Source: Bacteroidota bacterium
GTDB lineage: Bacteria; Bacteroidota; Bacteroidia; NS11-12g; UBA955
Length of the DNA stretch: 64,000 nucleotides
Direction of reading: 5' to 3'
Assembly (NCBI GenBank): GCA_016787485.1
Contig: JAEUUL010000015.1
Span: 1-64,000, forward strand
The notes under the pieces are model-generated. The model was not told the DNA's origin. It did no database searches and saw only the letters and a list, made by a program, of their open reading frames with translations. Shown here piece after piece: positions 1 to 9,455 of this stretch. Each line of letters begins with the position of its first letter. The first letter of the stretch is position 1. Made by a program: the position numbers and the translations under genes.

Positions 1-538
1 GCTGCGCTATCTGTCCATCAAACCCACTCCGCACATTGGCATTCAGGCGGGTGGCTTTGCACAGGGGCAGGCAGGCTACGGCTACTGGTTTCAGACAGAG
101 AGGGACAGCTTTGTAAGCTACACCTGGAATCTGGGCAGTGCAGGCAGCAGCAATCTGGCAACGCCGAGGGTTTATTTCAGCCAATCCAATGCCACAGAGC
201 CGGTAAGTGTGTCGTACACCACCAAATCCGGCTGCACAGGCCGCACAGACACGGTCATCCGTATACTGGGTCTTACGGGTTATTATTTCCCCACTTCCTT
301 TACCCCCAACGGGGATGGCATCAACGATGCGTTCGGCATTGCCGGTCCGGAATATGTGAAACAATACAAACTGCACATTTTCAACCGCTGGGGAGAGAAA
401 GTGTTTTACACGGAAAACCCGTGGGAAACATGGAAACCCCAAACCGAACTACCCGGTCAGTACATCTACAAAGCCGTGGTACAAGACATCTACAGCCGCT
501 GGAAAGAAGTGGACGGGGTGGTGCTGCTTGTGAGGTGA
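1..538 (+). CDS. T9SS type B sorting-domain protein, 3' end only
   Basis: The reading frame is open from base 2 to the stop at 536-538, so this is the C-terminal end of a larger gene that begins before the window. The last ~85 residues carry the gliding-motility-associated (type B) sorting signal: a FTPNGDGINDAF motif, then an IFNRWGEKVF strand, then a GxYIYKAVVQD strand, ending in VLLVR. In known family members this domain directs export through the type IX secretion system and surface attachment. The upstream ~85 residues are Gly/Ser-rich and resemble the end of a beta-sandwich (Ig or PKD-like) domain. The cargo's function cannot be told from this fragment. Confidence 0.85.
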   Translation, partial: LRYLSIKPTPHIGIQAGGFAQGQAGYGYWFQTERDSFVSYTWNLGSAGSSNLATPRVYFSQSNATEPVSVSYTTKSGCTGRTDTVIRILGLTGYYFPTSFTPNGDGINDAFGIAGPEYVKQYKLHIFNRWGEKVFYTENPWETWKPQTELPGQYIYKAVVQDIYSRWKEVDGVVLLVR

Positions 539-562
539 GGAAAAACCTCTGCGGTAATTTCC

Positions 563-570
563 TACCTTTG
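563..570 (+). promoter_or_regulatory. Bacteroidota -7 box upstream of lipA
   Basis: TACCTTTG matches the TAnnTTTG consensus. Its last G lies only five bases before the GTG start at 576, so the transcript is probably leaderless. I see no good -33 TTG at the usual distance. Confidence 0.5.
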
Positions 571-575
571 CACCC

Positions 576-1451
576 GTGCTGGAATTACCTGTTGTAGCCC
601 CAGGGAAAAAAACCATAAGTAAGCCATCCTGGCTGAAAATTGATTTGCCCACCGGGCAGAATTATTCCCGGGTGAAAAAGATTGTGCAGGAGCACAAACT
701 GCACACCATTTGCCAGAGTGGCCATTGTCCCAATATGGGGGAATGCTGGGGTGAGGGTACAGCTACCTTTATGATCCTGGGCAATGTGTGCACCCGCAGT
801 TGCAGTTTCTGCGCTGTAGCCACCGGCCGCCCCACGGAGTACGATGTGGATGAGCCTTTCCGTGTGGCTGAGGCCATTAAATTAATGGGTGTGAAACATG
901 CGGTGATTACCAGCGTAAACCGCGATGAACTGAAGGACAAAGGCGCCTCAGTATGGGCTGCTACCATCCGTGAAGTAAAGCGTCAGAACCCGGATACAAC
1001 GATTGAAACGCTGATACCCGATTTCAAAGGGCAGTGGGATTTGTTGTATCAGGTGCTGGATGAGAGGCCGGAAGTGGTGAGCCACAATATGGAAACCGTA
1101 GAACGCATGTACCGCATCGTGCGTCCTCAGGCGAAATATGAACGCAGTCTGGAACAGATCAAACGCACCCATGAATACGGAGTTCGCACCAAAAGCGGCG
1201 CCATGCTGGGCTGTGGCGAAACCCCTGAAGAAGTTTTTACCCTGATGCATGATTTACACGACAATGGCTGCGATGTTCTTACCCTGGGGCAATACCTGCA
1301 ACCCACCAAAATGCACCTGAATGTAGACCGGTTTGTGCACCCCGACGAGTTTAAGCAATACGAAACGACCGGTCTTGAGATGGGATTTTTGTTTGTGGAA
1401 TCCGGTCCTATGGTACGTAGTTCTTACCATGCGGAAAAGCATGTGAGATAA
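576..1451 (+). CDS. lipA: Lipoyl synthase
   Basis: Radical SAM enzyme that inserts two sulfur atoms into octanoyl groups on lipoyl carrier proteins, in the cytoplasm. The 291-residue length is normal for the family. The auxiliary 4Fe-4S cluster ligands are Cys46, Cys51 and Cys57 ([12 protein letters not shown]), and the radical SAM ligands are Cys72, Cys76 and Cys79 (CTRSCSFC). The C-terminal RSSY motif characteristic of LipA is present near the end. The GTG at 576 is chosen because it follows a -7 box and gives a full-length N-terminus. No lipB is adjacent, so the octanoyl transferase must lie elsewhere. It is flanked by T9SS cargo genes and looks monocistronic. Confidence 0.95.
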   Translation: MLELPVVAPGKKTISKPSWLKIDLPTGQNYSRVKKIVQEHKLHTICQSGHCPNMGECWGEGTATFMILGNVCTRSCSFCAVATGRPTEYDVDEPFRVAEAIKLMGVKHAVITSVNRDELKDKGASVWAATIREVKRQNPDTTIETLIPDFKGQWDLLYQVLDERPEVVSHNMETVERMYRIVRPQAKYERSLEQIKRTHEYGVRTKSGAMLGCGETPEEVFTLMHDLHDNGCDVLTLGQYLQPTKMHLNVDRFVHPDEFKQYETTGLEMGFLFVESGPMVRSSYHAEKHVR

Positions 1452-1592
1452 GGCGTTAACAGCCTTGTCAGTTTTTTGCAACCTTTTTTTGACCTCCCGG
1501 CTATGTTCAACACGGGATTATTGCATAAATTGCGCATCAGTTTTGGGTAAAAACCAAAACCTAACCTGAACAAACAGAGAAACAAAGACCAT

Positions 1593-4232
1593 ATGAGAGT
1601 GAAGAGTTACTTACTGATGGCTGCCAGTGCTGCACTGGTTGCGGGTATTGGCTACACGGCAAATCACAGCGGATACGGAAAGTGGATGCGCAGTGTCGGA
1701 AAAGAAGCCATTGAATCAGAAGAAGAAGGCGAGGCGCAAGGGATTGAAGGCGCTTTGCGTTCAATCTATTCTATGCGTTTGAACGAAAAAACCGGGACCC
1801 TGGAGCCTGAATGGATTCAAGCAGCCATTGAGCAGGCGAATACACTCCGGGTAAAGAACCGTGCCAGTAAAACCCTGACCTGGACCAATATGGGTCCGGA
1901 CAATGTGGGTGGTCGTGTGCGGGCATTGCAACTGCACCGCGATTCTGCCAACCTTTGGTTTATGGGTGGTGTAAGCGGCGGTCTTTTCCGCAGCACCAAT
2001 TCAGGCCAGACATGGACTCCCATTAATGATAATCAGGAAAACCTGAATGTGAACTGCATCACCCAAACGGCCAATGGAACCATCTATTATGGCACGGGTG
2101 AAGGTGGATTTACCAATCTGTCCGGAACACGCAATGGTTCACCGGCCTTTATCGGGAACGGTGTCTATAAATCAACCGATGCGAGTGGTAAGCAGTTTAA
2201 AGTGATAGCCGCTACGGTAAGCGACGGTCGTTTTCAGGTTTGCAACAGCATGGCTTCACACCCCACCGATGATAAGTTCTACGTAGCCACTGAAAGCGGA
2301 TTGTTTGTGTTTACAAACAACGGAAGTACCTTCAGCCTGGCACGTGGCGGACAGTGCAAAGAGGTGAAAGTGGATAAGAACGGCGTTGTCTGGGCAAGTA
2401 TGGGAACCGGACAGGTGTATAAAAGCGATAACAATGGCTCCAACTTCGCGGTAACCAACAGCACAGCAAACAGTGGTGGCCGCATGTCTATCGGCATTTC
2501 TCCACAGGACCCGAACTATGTGTACCTTATGGGGTCAACATCAGGACAGTTTGCAGGCGTATGGCGCACTACAGATGGTGGCAGCACATGGTCTCAGGTT
2601 GTGGCCAAATCTTCAGTAACAGATATGTTTGGCAGCAACAATCAGGGGTGGTATGACAACGTAATCGAAGCAGACCCTCTGAACAAGAACCGCTGCTACA
2701 TGGGTGGTGTAACCTTTGCCACCTGGGACAATCAGAATGGTTTCCGTGAGTTGGCCACTACCTTCGGGGCGCAATTCAGCACGAATTACATTCATGCCGA
2801 CAAGCATATTATCCAGTGGAACATGCGTACTACTCCTCCAACCATGCTGGTGGGCACCGATGGTGGTTTGTTCCGCAGCCAGGATGTAAATACCTGGACC
2901 CCCATCAACCGTGACTTCATTACCTTCCAGTGCTACAATGTGGCAGCCAATTCTCTGGGCCATGTGGTGGGTGGTTCTCAGGACAACGGAACCGTACTTA
3001 TCAATTTCAAAGGCAACAGTGTGGATGGCAAACCCAGCCGCATGGGATTTGATGTATATGGCGGTGACGGATTTGACGCAGAATGCAGCAAATTCAGTCC
3101 TTCAGTTATGTTCTTCAGCACCTACTATGGTGTTGTGGCCCGCAGTGGCAATGCCGGACAGTCCTCAGCAACCTTCTGGGACAACCGCATCAAGCCGGAT
3201 GAAACCGCTACAAATCCTCCGAATTCTGATTTTAACACCACCTTCACCTTGTGGGAAGACAGCATAGGTCGCGACCGCCTGTTCCTTGCCAAAGACGGTG
3301 ATGTATGGGTTGCGATTAATTCCACTGATTTTGTAAATCAGCCCAACTGGTTCCTGGTGGCCTCTGGTTTGGGTAATGACCGCATTATAGAAATGGATGT
3401 AACCAGCGATGGTGATCATCTGTTTGTATGCAAATCAGGCAGGTTGTACCGTATTGACGGATTCAATTCAGCCACTTTCAGCACCACCTTATATCCTGGT
3501 GCACGCACCATCCCTTTGGGAATTGCGACCAAAACCATTACGCCTTCGCAAGCCGGTGGCCGCACCGTTACCAGTGCGAACGTAGACCCCATGGATGACA
3601 ACCATGTGGTTGTTACTCTGGGCGGATATGGCAATGCAACCTATGTGCTTGAAACAAAGAACGCCCTGGATGGCAACCCTACCTGGAAAAATATTACCGG
3701 TGATTTGCCTTCTATGCCGGTATATGATGCCGTTGTTGATGCGGATGACCCGAACAGAATTATTATCGGCACGGACCTGGGTGTTTGGGTTACTGAAAAT
3801 GGCGGCACCAACTGGATAGAGGCCAATACCGGAATGGCCCGTGTGCCTGTGTTTGAAATCCGCGGATATGAGTGGAAACCCTGGGAGGGTATGCACCTGT
3901 ATCTGGGAACACATGGTCGTGGATTCTACACCAGCAAAACGCTGCTGACCGTAGGAAATAAAACCGTGAATAAATCTTCGGTAAAAGCCGATGTGTATCC
4001 CAGCCCGGCCAACCGCGACATTCAGGTTCGTTTTACACTGAGTGCTACTGCCAAAACAAGTGTTGAAGTATATGGCATGAACGGTATGCGTTATGCAAAC
4101 CGCGATGTGCAGGGCAATGCCGGCGCGAACAGTCTGCGCATGGAAACTGCCACCCTGCCTGCAGGATATTATTTTGTGCGCATTACCAGTGGCAAAGAAA
4201 CAGCTACCGTGAAGTTTGCGGTGAGTCGTTGA
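1593..4232 (+). CDS. Secreted Asp-box beta-propeller protein with T9SS type A sorting domain
   Basis: An 879-residue secreted protein. The N-terminus has a hydrophobic segment at residues ~5-20 that fits a signal peptide. Asp-box (BNR) motifs of the S/T-x-D/N-x-G-x-x-W type occur at residues ~134-141 (STNSGQTW), ~326 (TTDGGSTW) and ~734 (TENGGTNW), with a further degenerate copy (SDNNGSNF). They indicate a sialidase- or sortilin-like beta-propeller, a fold used for binding as often as for catalysis. Residues ~800-879 form a type A sorting domain (VYPSPANRD, then a GYYFVRITSG strand and a terminal KFAVSR). I see no sialidase catalytic Arg triad, so I do not assign an enzymatic activity. It is followed by a strong terminator and converges with the VWA gene. 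Confidence 0.85.
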   Translation: MRVKSYLLMAASAALVAGIGYTANHSGYGKWMRSVGKEAIESEEEGEAQGIEGALRSIYSMRLNEKTGTLEPEWIQAAIEQANTLRVKNRASKTLTWTNMGPDNVGGRVRALQLHRDSANLWFMGGVSGGLFRSTNSGQTWTPINDNQENLNVNCITQTANGTIYYGTGEGGFTNLSGTRNGSPAFIGNGVYKSTDASGKQFKVIAATVSDGRFQVCNSMASHPTDDKFYVATESGLFVFTNNGSTFSLARGGQCKEVKVDKNGVVWASMGTGQVYKSDNNGSNFAVTNSTANSGGRMSIGISPQDPNYVYLMGSTSGQFAGVWRTTDGGSTWSQVVAKSSVTDMFGSNNQGWYDNVIEADPLNKNRCYMGGVTFATWDNQNGFRELATTFGAQFSTNYIHADKHIIQWNMRTTPPTMLVGTDGGLFRSQDVNTWTPINRDFITFQCYNVAANSLGHVVGGSQDNGTVLINFKGNSVDGKPSRMGFDVYGGDGFDAECSKFSPSVMFFSTYYGVVARSGNAGQSSATFWDNRIKPDETATNPPNSDFNTTFTLWEDSIGRDRLFLAKDGDVWVAINSTDFVNQPNWFLVASGLGNDRIIEMDVTSDGDHLFVCKSGRLYRIDGFNSATFSTTLYPGARTIPLGIATKTITPSQAGGRTVTSANVDPMDDNHVVVTLGGYGNATYVLETKNALDGNPTWKNITGDLPSMPVYDAVVDADDPNRIIIGTDLGVWVTENGGTNWIEANTGMARVPVFEIRGYEWKPWEGMHLYLGTHGRGFYTSKTLLTVGNKTVNKSSVKADVYPSPANRDIQVRFTLSATAKTSVEVYGMNGMRYANRDVQGNAGANSLRMETATLPAGYYFVRITSGKETATVKFAVSR

Positions 4233-4250
4233 TAAGAGAATCAAAACATA

Positions 4251-4277
4251 AAAAGGCGGCTTTTCAGGCCGCCTTTT
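4251..4277. terminator. Bidirectional intrinsic terminator
   Basis: A 10-bp stem, AAAAGGCGGC at 4251-4260 pairing with GCCGCCTTTT at 4268-4277 around a 7-base loop, followed by further T residues. It lies between two convergent genes and has A-tract and T-tract flanks, so it can serve both. Confidence 0.85.
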
Positions 4278-4333
4278 TTATTATACCCAGGGGTTAATAG
4301 GTACTGAGCTGCAAGTGAATTGCAATGTGGAAC

Positions 4334-5407
4334 TTATTTCTGCAGCACAATCCTTGCAGTTTCCACAGTACGTGTCTCCTTTTGAATGGTTCGCAACAGA
4401 TATAACCCTGGCGCATAGGCTGATAAGTCTGCCCGGGTGTGCTTGCCGCTGAATTCCCATTGCTGCAGCAATGCTCCTGCCTGATTGTATACCTGAATTT
4501 CATAGGTCCCGTAGTTGCTCATTTCCACCGTTACAGGTCCGGTGCCGGGGTTGGGATACACCTTTCCTATCAGGTCTGCCGTTTTCGGTTTCGTGATTTT
4601 TGCCCGTTCACCATCATTGGTGGCCAGCAGCATGGGGTAGAGGTTGGTAGAGATATTGTGTTTCCGGCATACCCGGATTACATCTTCAAGCTGGTACTCT
4701 GCCAGATTGCTGTCCAGTGAAGGCGCATCGCCGATAAGAATGACCATACGGCGACGGGTGCTGTCCCAGTTCATTTTGTTGTGGGCTTCAAAAAAACCGT
4801 CGTATACAGATTCCGGCATATCACCTCCACCTTCTGCTTTTACATCTTCAATCCTGGCCTGCAAACTGTCGAAGTCTTTGCTGAAATCCAGATAGTTGAA
4901 CCAGTTGTCATCGTTGTTTTTGTCACCATAAAAAGCCATGCCGCAGCGAATGTCTTTTTCTTTTTTCAGGGCATTTACAATTTTGTGCAGACCAACTTTT
5001 ATGCTGGCTATGTCATCGTCCATGCTACCGGTTTTGTCTACCAGGAGCAATACATCGGTGCCTTTGCGTAAGTTTCTCCGTATGATGGAAGTTGCACTGC
5101 CCACTACTTCCTGCACATCCCTTATCAGGGTGAATTTGCCGCCGGTTTCACGGGCAAGTCTTGTAAATTCTTTGGCGGCAACCTCGTCAAATTGGGCTTT
5201 TTCAAGTATTGGAGGCAATGTTACCTGTAACCGCATCATGCTGTCGAACAAGCCTGCCGTATCTGGCAATATCTGTTTTACAACCAGCGGTGCTGGTAGC
5301 GGTTTTGGTTCCGGAGACTTGTCGGTAAAGGCAAACCAGGCAGAAACGCTGATACCAGCGGCTGCGATTCCGGCAGCAGCCCATGAAATTTTGCTTGAAT
5401 GGGTCAT
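4334..5407 (-). CDS. von Willebrand factor A domain protein with T9SS type A sorting domain
   Basis: A 357-residue protein with an N-terminal hydrophobic segment (residues ~8-27, AAAGIAAAGISVSAWFA) acting as signal peptide or anchor. A VWA domain spans roughly residues 110-260. Its metal-ion-dependent adhesion site is visible as DKTGSM (D-x-T/S-x-S), and the later GGGDMPES and IGDAP motifs match VWA loops. The C-terminal ~75 residues carry a type A sorting domain (GKVYPNPGTG, then APGLYLLRTIQ), so it is probably secreted or surface-bound. VWA proteins typically bind ligands in a metal-dependent way. It lies 67 bases downstream of dapF on the same strand and could be the last gene of the sigma-factor operon, but could also be independent. 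Confidence 0.85.
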   Translation of the reverse strand: MTHSSKISWAAAGIAAAGISVSAWFAFTDKSPEPKPLPAPLVVKQILPDTAGLFDSMMRLQVTLPPILEKAQFDEVAAKEFTRLARETGGKFTLIRDVQEVVGSATSIIRRNLRKGTDVLLLVDKTGSMDDDIASIKVGLHKIVNALKKEKDIRCGMAFYGDKNNDDNWFNYLDFSKDFDSLQARIEDVKAEGGGDMPESVYDGFFEAHNKMNWDSTRRRMVILIGDAPSLDSNLAEYQLEDVIRVCRKHNISTNLYPMLLATNDGERAKITKPKTADLIGKVYPNPGTGPVTVEMSNYGTYEIQVYNQAGALLQQWEFSGKHTRADLSAYAPGLYLLRTIQKETRTVETARIVLQK

Positions 5408-5474
5408 AGGAGGTTTATTTACAGTCTATTGCAGTTTGCAACAGATGGTAAACGGTTCCCTGACAAAAAATCGT

Positions 5475-6251
5475 TTATTCCGGTAAAATTCCTTCAAACA
5501 CCCGGACAGCCGGACCATTCAGAACCACCTGGGTGAAGCCATTGTTCAGGCGGGCAAATTGCACACTCAAACGGCCGCCTGGTGTATCTACCCTCACGGG
5601 GCCGTTCACCGAGGGATGTGAACTGGCATAAGCCAGTGCTGCCGCAGTAACACCGGTGCCACAACTGTAAGTTTCGTCTTCCACGCCGCGTTCGTAGGTG
5701 CGCATGCGCAGCCATTGCGGCTCATGTATATGCACAAAATTCACGTTGATGCCGTTTTTACTGAATTCAGCGTTATAGCGGATTTCGCGTGCCAGTTTTA
5801 CCACATCCAGTTCTTCCGGGTCTGCCGATACAAACTGCACATAATGGGGCGATCCGGTATTGAGTACAGCCGTTTGCGCATCCCGGAATTCCGGGGCACC
5901 AACATCGATCATCTGCAATGAAACTTCATTGCCCTTCACAATCGCTTCATGCGGGCCATCCACTGCCATAAAACGGAGCATGCCATGATTTCCCAAACCC
6001 AATTGATGCGCGAAATGGGCAATGCAGCGGCCCCCGTTGCCGCACATACTGCTCAGATTGCCATCGCTGTTGTAGTACACCATGGTAAAATCCAGTTCCG
6101 GGTGGGGTGCAAGCAGCATCAGCCCATCGGCACCGACACCGAACCGGCGATGACAAATGGCTGCAACATCCAGGTCTTTTACTTCCTGATTGCGGGCATC
6201 AATAATGACGAAGTCATTTCCGGAGCCCTGATATTTTACAAATGGAATCAA
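5475..6251 (-). CDS. dapF: Diaminopimelate epimerase
   Basis: Converts LL- to meso-diaminopimelate for lysine and peptidoglycan synthesis in the cytoplasm. The two catalytic cysteines are visible: Cys70 in MCGNGGRC and Cys197 in SCGTGVTAAALA. The N-terminal GNDFVIID motif is canonical and the length of 258 residues is usual. The start codon overlaps the stop codon of the upstream anti-sigma-like gene by four bases (ATGA), which implies translational coupling to the sigma/anti-sigma operon. That is an unusual neighbour for a cell-wall enzyme. Confidence 0.96.
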   Translation of the reverse strand: MIPFVKYQGSGNDFVIIDARNQEVKDLDVAAICHRRFGVGADGLMLLAPHPELDFTMVYYNSDGNLSSMCGNGGRCIAHFAHQLGLGNHGMLRFMAVDGPHEAIVKGNEVSLQMIDVGAPEFRDAQTAVLNTGSPHYVQFVSADPEELDVVKLAREIRYNAEFSKNGINVNFVHIHEPQWLRMRTYERGVEDETYSCGTGVTAAALAYASSHPSVNGPVRVDTPGGRLSVQFARLNNGFTQVVLNGPAVRVFEGILPE

Positions 6252-7156
6252 CGGGAAAGTGTTTTCAGCAGACTGGCATCGGTTATGCGGGTTGCAGTCT
6301 GAGACCCTGCCTTATTCGGATAAATCTCATATACAGAGCCACCGGTACGCAAAAAATAGCGGCCACTGTATTGCACAATTTGCGGATTCCCGTCGTAAGG
6401 CAGATTGTAAGCTGTAATCTGGTTGCCTTCAGCAGGATTTATATCTATCCGGGCATCGCGGTCTTTGGTGTTGTTGAAACTCAGTTTAAAACGCCTTTGT
6501 GGTTCAGGCGGTGTTGCAGTTTGTGCGCCGGGGTTGTTTTTCCGGTTTCTCCATTGCTCCATGGTCATTTGGGTGTCCGATGATTTAGCCATGGGCACAT
6601 TGTCTGAGGCCACGTTTACAGAAAGAACCGGAATATTGCTGGCAATAACCACTGCACCTTCATTTTGTGCATTGTCGGCTTTTTTGTCGTCAGCCGATTT
6701 ATCTACTCCGGCAACAGGTGTATTTGTGGTTTTCCCGTTGATTTCAACCGTTTGATTTTTTTCTTTGACTTCTGCATTGACGCTGCCATCCGTTTTTGCA
6801 AGCGCAGCAGAGTCTGTAGCCAATGCCTGACTGCTGTGGCGCTGTGCATTGCGGATAACCAGAACACTGCCAACCAGGACAAGGGCTACGGCTGCCGCTG
6901 CATAATACCAGGTTTTAAATCCTATGCGCATGGCCTGTTTTTGCCGCGTGTGTTGCCGCAGGTAATTTTTCAGCTGGACTTTGCCAAAGTCGTTGATACC
7001 ATTTACAAGCAACCTGCGGAATTCCACATCACGTTTCAGCAAGGGGTCGTGGTCCAGATTGCGAAGGAAGGCATCCAGTTCCCTGCCGTGCAATTCGCCG
7101 CGCAGGTACTTGTCAATGAGGTCATTTTCGGGGTCAAATACATCCATGGTGTTCAA
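6248..7156 (-). CDS. Probable membrane-anchored anti-sigma factor
   Basis: A 302-residue single-span protein. A cytoplasmic N-terminus of ~80 residues (acidic, with a YLRGEL-type segment seen in Bacteroidota anti-sigma proteins) precedes one transmembrane helix at residues ~85-101 (YYAAAAVALVLVGSVLVI). A long Asn/Lys/Ser-rich, probably disordered periplasmic linker follows, then a C-terminal region (about residues 225-302) that looks like a small folded domain. It has no zinc-binding HxxxCxxC motif. The role is inferred from its position five bases after the ECF sigma gene and from its topology. It overlaps dapF by four bases. It could instead be an unrelated membrane protein of the operon. 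Confidence 0.6.
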   Translation of the reverse strand: MNTMDVFDPENDLIDKYLRGELHGRELDAFLRNLDHDPLLKRDVEFRRLLVNGINDFGKVQLKNYLRQHTRQKQAMRIGFKTWYYAAAAVALVLVGSVLVIRNAQRHSSQALATDSAALAKTDGSVNAEVKEKNQTVEINGKTTNTPVAGVDKSADDKKADNAQNEGAVVIASNIPVLSVNVASDNVPMAKSSDTQMTMEQWRNRKNNPGAQTATPPEPQRRFKLSFNNTKDRDARIDINPAEGNQITAYNLPYDGNPQIVQYSGRYFLRTGGSVYEIYPNKAGSQTATRITDASLLKTLSR

Positions 7157-7161
7157 TATCT

Positions 7162-7731
7162 TTACCGTAAAAAGTCTGACATCCGGTACCGTTTCTTCAC
7201 AATCTCCTCCAATTTCTTAAAACACTGATACTTTTTGGCCTTGGCTGTGTCTGCATTGTTGAAATTCAGCGTTTTGGCAATGGTATCCATGTCGTAACCA
7301 TCGAAGTAGAACATGACCAGCAAGGTCCGGCAGGTTTCTCCCATCTCGTCCAGTGCATCACCTATTTTTTTAAGGTCCATGTTCTGTCCGTGGTCTGGGT
7401 TCACACTGTGCGCCTGGGGCTGAATCAGTTCTTCCCCCATCATCCGCCCGTTTTTGCTCAGCTGTTTCAGCCACAGGTTTTTGCACACCGCCATCAGGTA
7501 GGTGCTGATGCGGCTGGTGAGTTCAAACTCTGCTTTACGCACGTTTTGCCATAGCACCACCAGCGACTCCTGCAGCAGATCTTCTGCATCCTCCAGGGCG
7601 CCGTTGTTGCGCAGGACATAGGACTTCACCATGGCAAAATTGCTTTTGTACAACTCCACCAGGGCTTCCTGCTCCCCGTTTCGCAATCGGTCAATGAGGT
7701 TTGCTTCTTCTCCGGAATCCGTTCCAGACAT
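7162..7731 (-). CDS. ECF-family RNA polymerase sigma factor
   Basis: A 189-residue sigma-70 family protein. Region 2 spans residues ~20-90: the EDAEDLLQESLVVLW motif matches the conserved D-AEDxxQE-F-W signature of region 2. Region 4 is the helix-turn-helix around residues 130-180, with the typical LLVMFYFDGYDMDTIAKTL helix before a TAKAKKYQCFKKLEE recognition helix. It leads a minus-strand operon with the presumed anti-sigma gene and dapF. The divergently transcribed neighbour is an HtrA protease, a frequent envelope-stress target, which suggests but does not prove an envelope-stress regulon. Confidence 0.9.
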   Translation of the reverse strand: MSGTDSGEEANLIDRLRNGEQEALVELYKSNFAMVKSYVLRNNGALEDAEDLLQESLVVLWQNVRKAEFELTSRISTYLMAVCKNLWLKQLSKNGRMMGEELIQPQAHSVNPDHGQNMDLKKIGDALDEMGETCRTLLVMFYFDGYDMDTIAKTLNFNNADTAKAKKYQCFKKLEEIVKKRYRMSDFLR

Positions 7732-7852
7732 TTCACAGATATTTAATCACCGTTCACCGAAAAAGGTAAATGGCTGGGTTACAAAGTAAAGGATTGGCAG
7801 GGTTTTTTCCGTTGTAAATTCGGAACAAAATTTGAACAATACTTTTTTGCAT

Positions 7853-9370
7853 ATGGAACCTGTAATAAACAAAAACAAATTTCTCACCCTGGCGTTGGCC
7901 GGTTTGCTGGGTGGTGTTGTATCGCTGGGCGGATATGCCCTGCTGGCTAAAAAAACCGGCAGATCGATTGAAAACCTGCAGAATGCCTCGGGTCAACTGG
8001 CGCGTTATGCCAGTTTGAATACGGTGCCGGCATTCGATTTTACCGGGGTTTCATCCATTGCCACTCCTGCAGTGGTTCACATTAAAACCACCGTTGGCAC
8101 GCAGCAGCCGGAATCCGGAAGAGGCGGGCAACAACCCATGGACCCGTTTGAATTCTTTAATGGTCCCGGCGGCGGTTTCCGCTTTGAAAACCCGGGACCG
8201 AGACAGGCCAGTGGAAGTGGTGTCATTCTCAGCGACGACGGTTATATAGTAACCAATAACCACGTGGTGGAAGGTGCTACCAAAATTGAGGTAGTGCTCA
8301 ATGACAAGCGAACCTATGTAGCCGAGCTGATAGGCACCGATAAGAATACAGACATAGCCCTGATACGCATTCCGGAAAGCAACCTGCCATTTCTGAAACT
8401 GGGAAACAGCGATGATGTGAAAGTGGGACAATGGACTGTAGCGGTTGGCAATCCGTTTAATCTGAACAGCACGGTAACCCTGGGTATTGTGAGTGCGGTT
8501 GGCCGTAACATTGATCTGATCCGCAGTCATGGCAACAAATACGCCATCGAAAACTTTATACAGACCGATGCAGCCATCAATCCGGGCAACAGCGGCGGGG
8601 CGCTGGTAAGCGTGGCAGGGGAACTCATCGGCATCAATACAGCCATTGCCTCAGAAACCGGATCGTATGCCGGCTATGCATTTGCTGTACCAGTAAATCT
8701 GGTAAAAAAGGTTGTGAACGACCTGATGAAGTATGGCAAGGTTCAACGCGGATTGCTGGGCGTGTCCATACAGGAAATCAACCAGCAACTGGCAGATGAA
8801 AAAGGCCTTTCAGACCTGAAGGGAGTATATGTAGCTGAGGTGGTACAGAACAGTGCTGCAGAAAAAGCGGGCATTAAAAAGGGAGACGTGATTTTGAAAA
8901 TCAACGGAACGGAAGTAAACAGCAGCAGCCGCCTGCAGGAGGAAGTAGGCAAGAACAAGCCTGGTGACAAAGTGACAGTAACCCTGCGCCGCAAGGGCGA
9001 TGTGAAAGATGTGGAAGCCACCTTGCTGAGTGAAGATGGCAAAACCAAACTGGAAGTTGCAGAAAAAAGCAGTTCGGAGACCTATCTGGGGCTGAAACTG
9101 ACCAATACCACCCGCGAAGAACGCATGAAACTGACTGTGAAAAACGGGGTAAAGGTAGAAGAAGTTGGAAATGGGGTGTTTAAAGATGCCGGTGTGCCCA
9201 AAGACATGACCATTACGCATATTAACAATGAGCCTGTATATAGTGCACAGGGGGCCATTGCTGCGCTGAAAAACCTGAAAGGGGCCATTACCATTGAAGG
9301 CAAAACTGTGGCTGGTGCCGAAAAGGTGATAGCTGTAAAACTGCCTGCGAAGGCACAGGACGAAGAATAA
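7853..9370 (+). CDS. HtrA/Deg-family periplasmic serine protease
   Basis: A 505-residue protein with an N-terminal signal or anchor helix (residues ~11-32). It has a trypsin-like protease domain with the triad His137 (VTNNHVVEG), Asp167 (NTDIALIRI) and Ser247 (GNSGGALV), followed by two PDZ domains (about residues 300-385 and 405-500). It degrades or refolds misfolded envelope proteins. The ATG at 7853 is chosen over an upstream TTG because a degenerate -7 box (TACTTTTTTG, 7840-7849) lies immediately upstream and the shorter form starts just before the signal sequence. It is divergent from the ECF sigma gene and ends in a perfect terminator. Confidence 0.94.
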   Translation: MEPVINKNKFLTLALAGLLGGVVSLGGYALLAKKTGRSIENLQNASGQLARYASLNTVPAFDFTGVSSIATPAVVHIKTTVGTQQPESGRGGQQPMDPFEFFNGPGGGFRFENPGPRQASGSGVILSDDGYIVTNNHVVEGATKIEVVLNDKRTYVAELIGTDKNTDIALIRIPESNLPFLKLGNSDDVKVGQWTVAVGNPFNLNSTVTLGIVSAVGRNIDLIRSHGNKYAIENFIQTDAAINPGNSGGALVSVAGELIGINTAIASETGSYAGYAFAVPVNLVKKVVNDLMKYGKVQRGLLGVSIQEINQQLADEKGLSDLKGVYVAEVVQNSAAEKAGIKKGDVILKINGTEVNSSSRLQEEVGKNKPGDKVTVTLRRKGDVKDVEATLLSEDGKTKLEVAEKSSSETYLGLKLTNTTREERMKLTVKNGVKVEEVGNGVFKDAGVPKDMTITHINNEPVYSAQGAIAALKNLKGAITIEGKTVAGAEKVIAVKLPAKAQDEE

Positions 9371-9402
9371 AACAATCCGGATTGCATATCCGGCAAATTC
9401 AC

Positions 9403-9434
9403 AAAACAGCACCCCGGATGCGGGGTGCTGTTTT
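9403..9434 (+). terminator. Intrinsic terminator after the HtrA gene
   Basis: A perfect 14-bp stem: AAAACAGCACCCCG (9403-9416) pairs with CGGGGTGCTGTTTT (9421-9434) around a GATG tetraloop. It lies 32 bases after the stop codon and just before the next lipoprotein gene. Confidence 0.85.
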
Positions 9435-9455
9435 CATATTATATTCGCTATTGCA

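Noticed and set aside
1452-1592. A possible RNA gene between lipA and the Asp-box cargo
   Set aside because: The 141-base gap has no stable hairpin with T run and no tRNA-like arms.
3489-4244. A 251-codon minus-strand frame inside the Asp-box cargo gene
   Set aside because: The plus-strand gene is well supported; this has no recognisable features.
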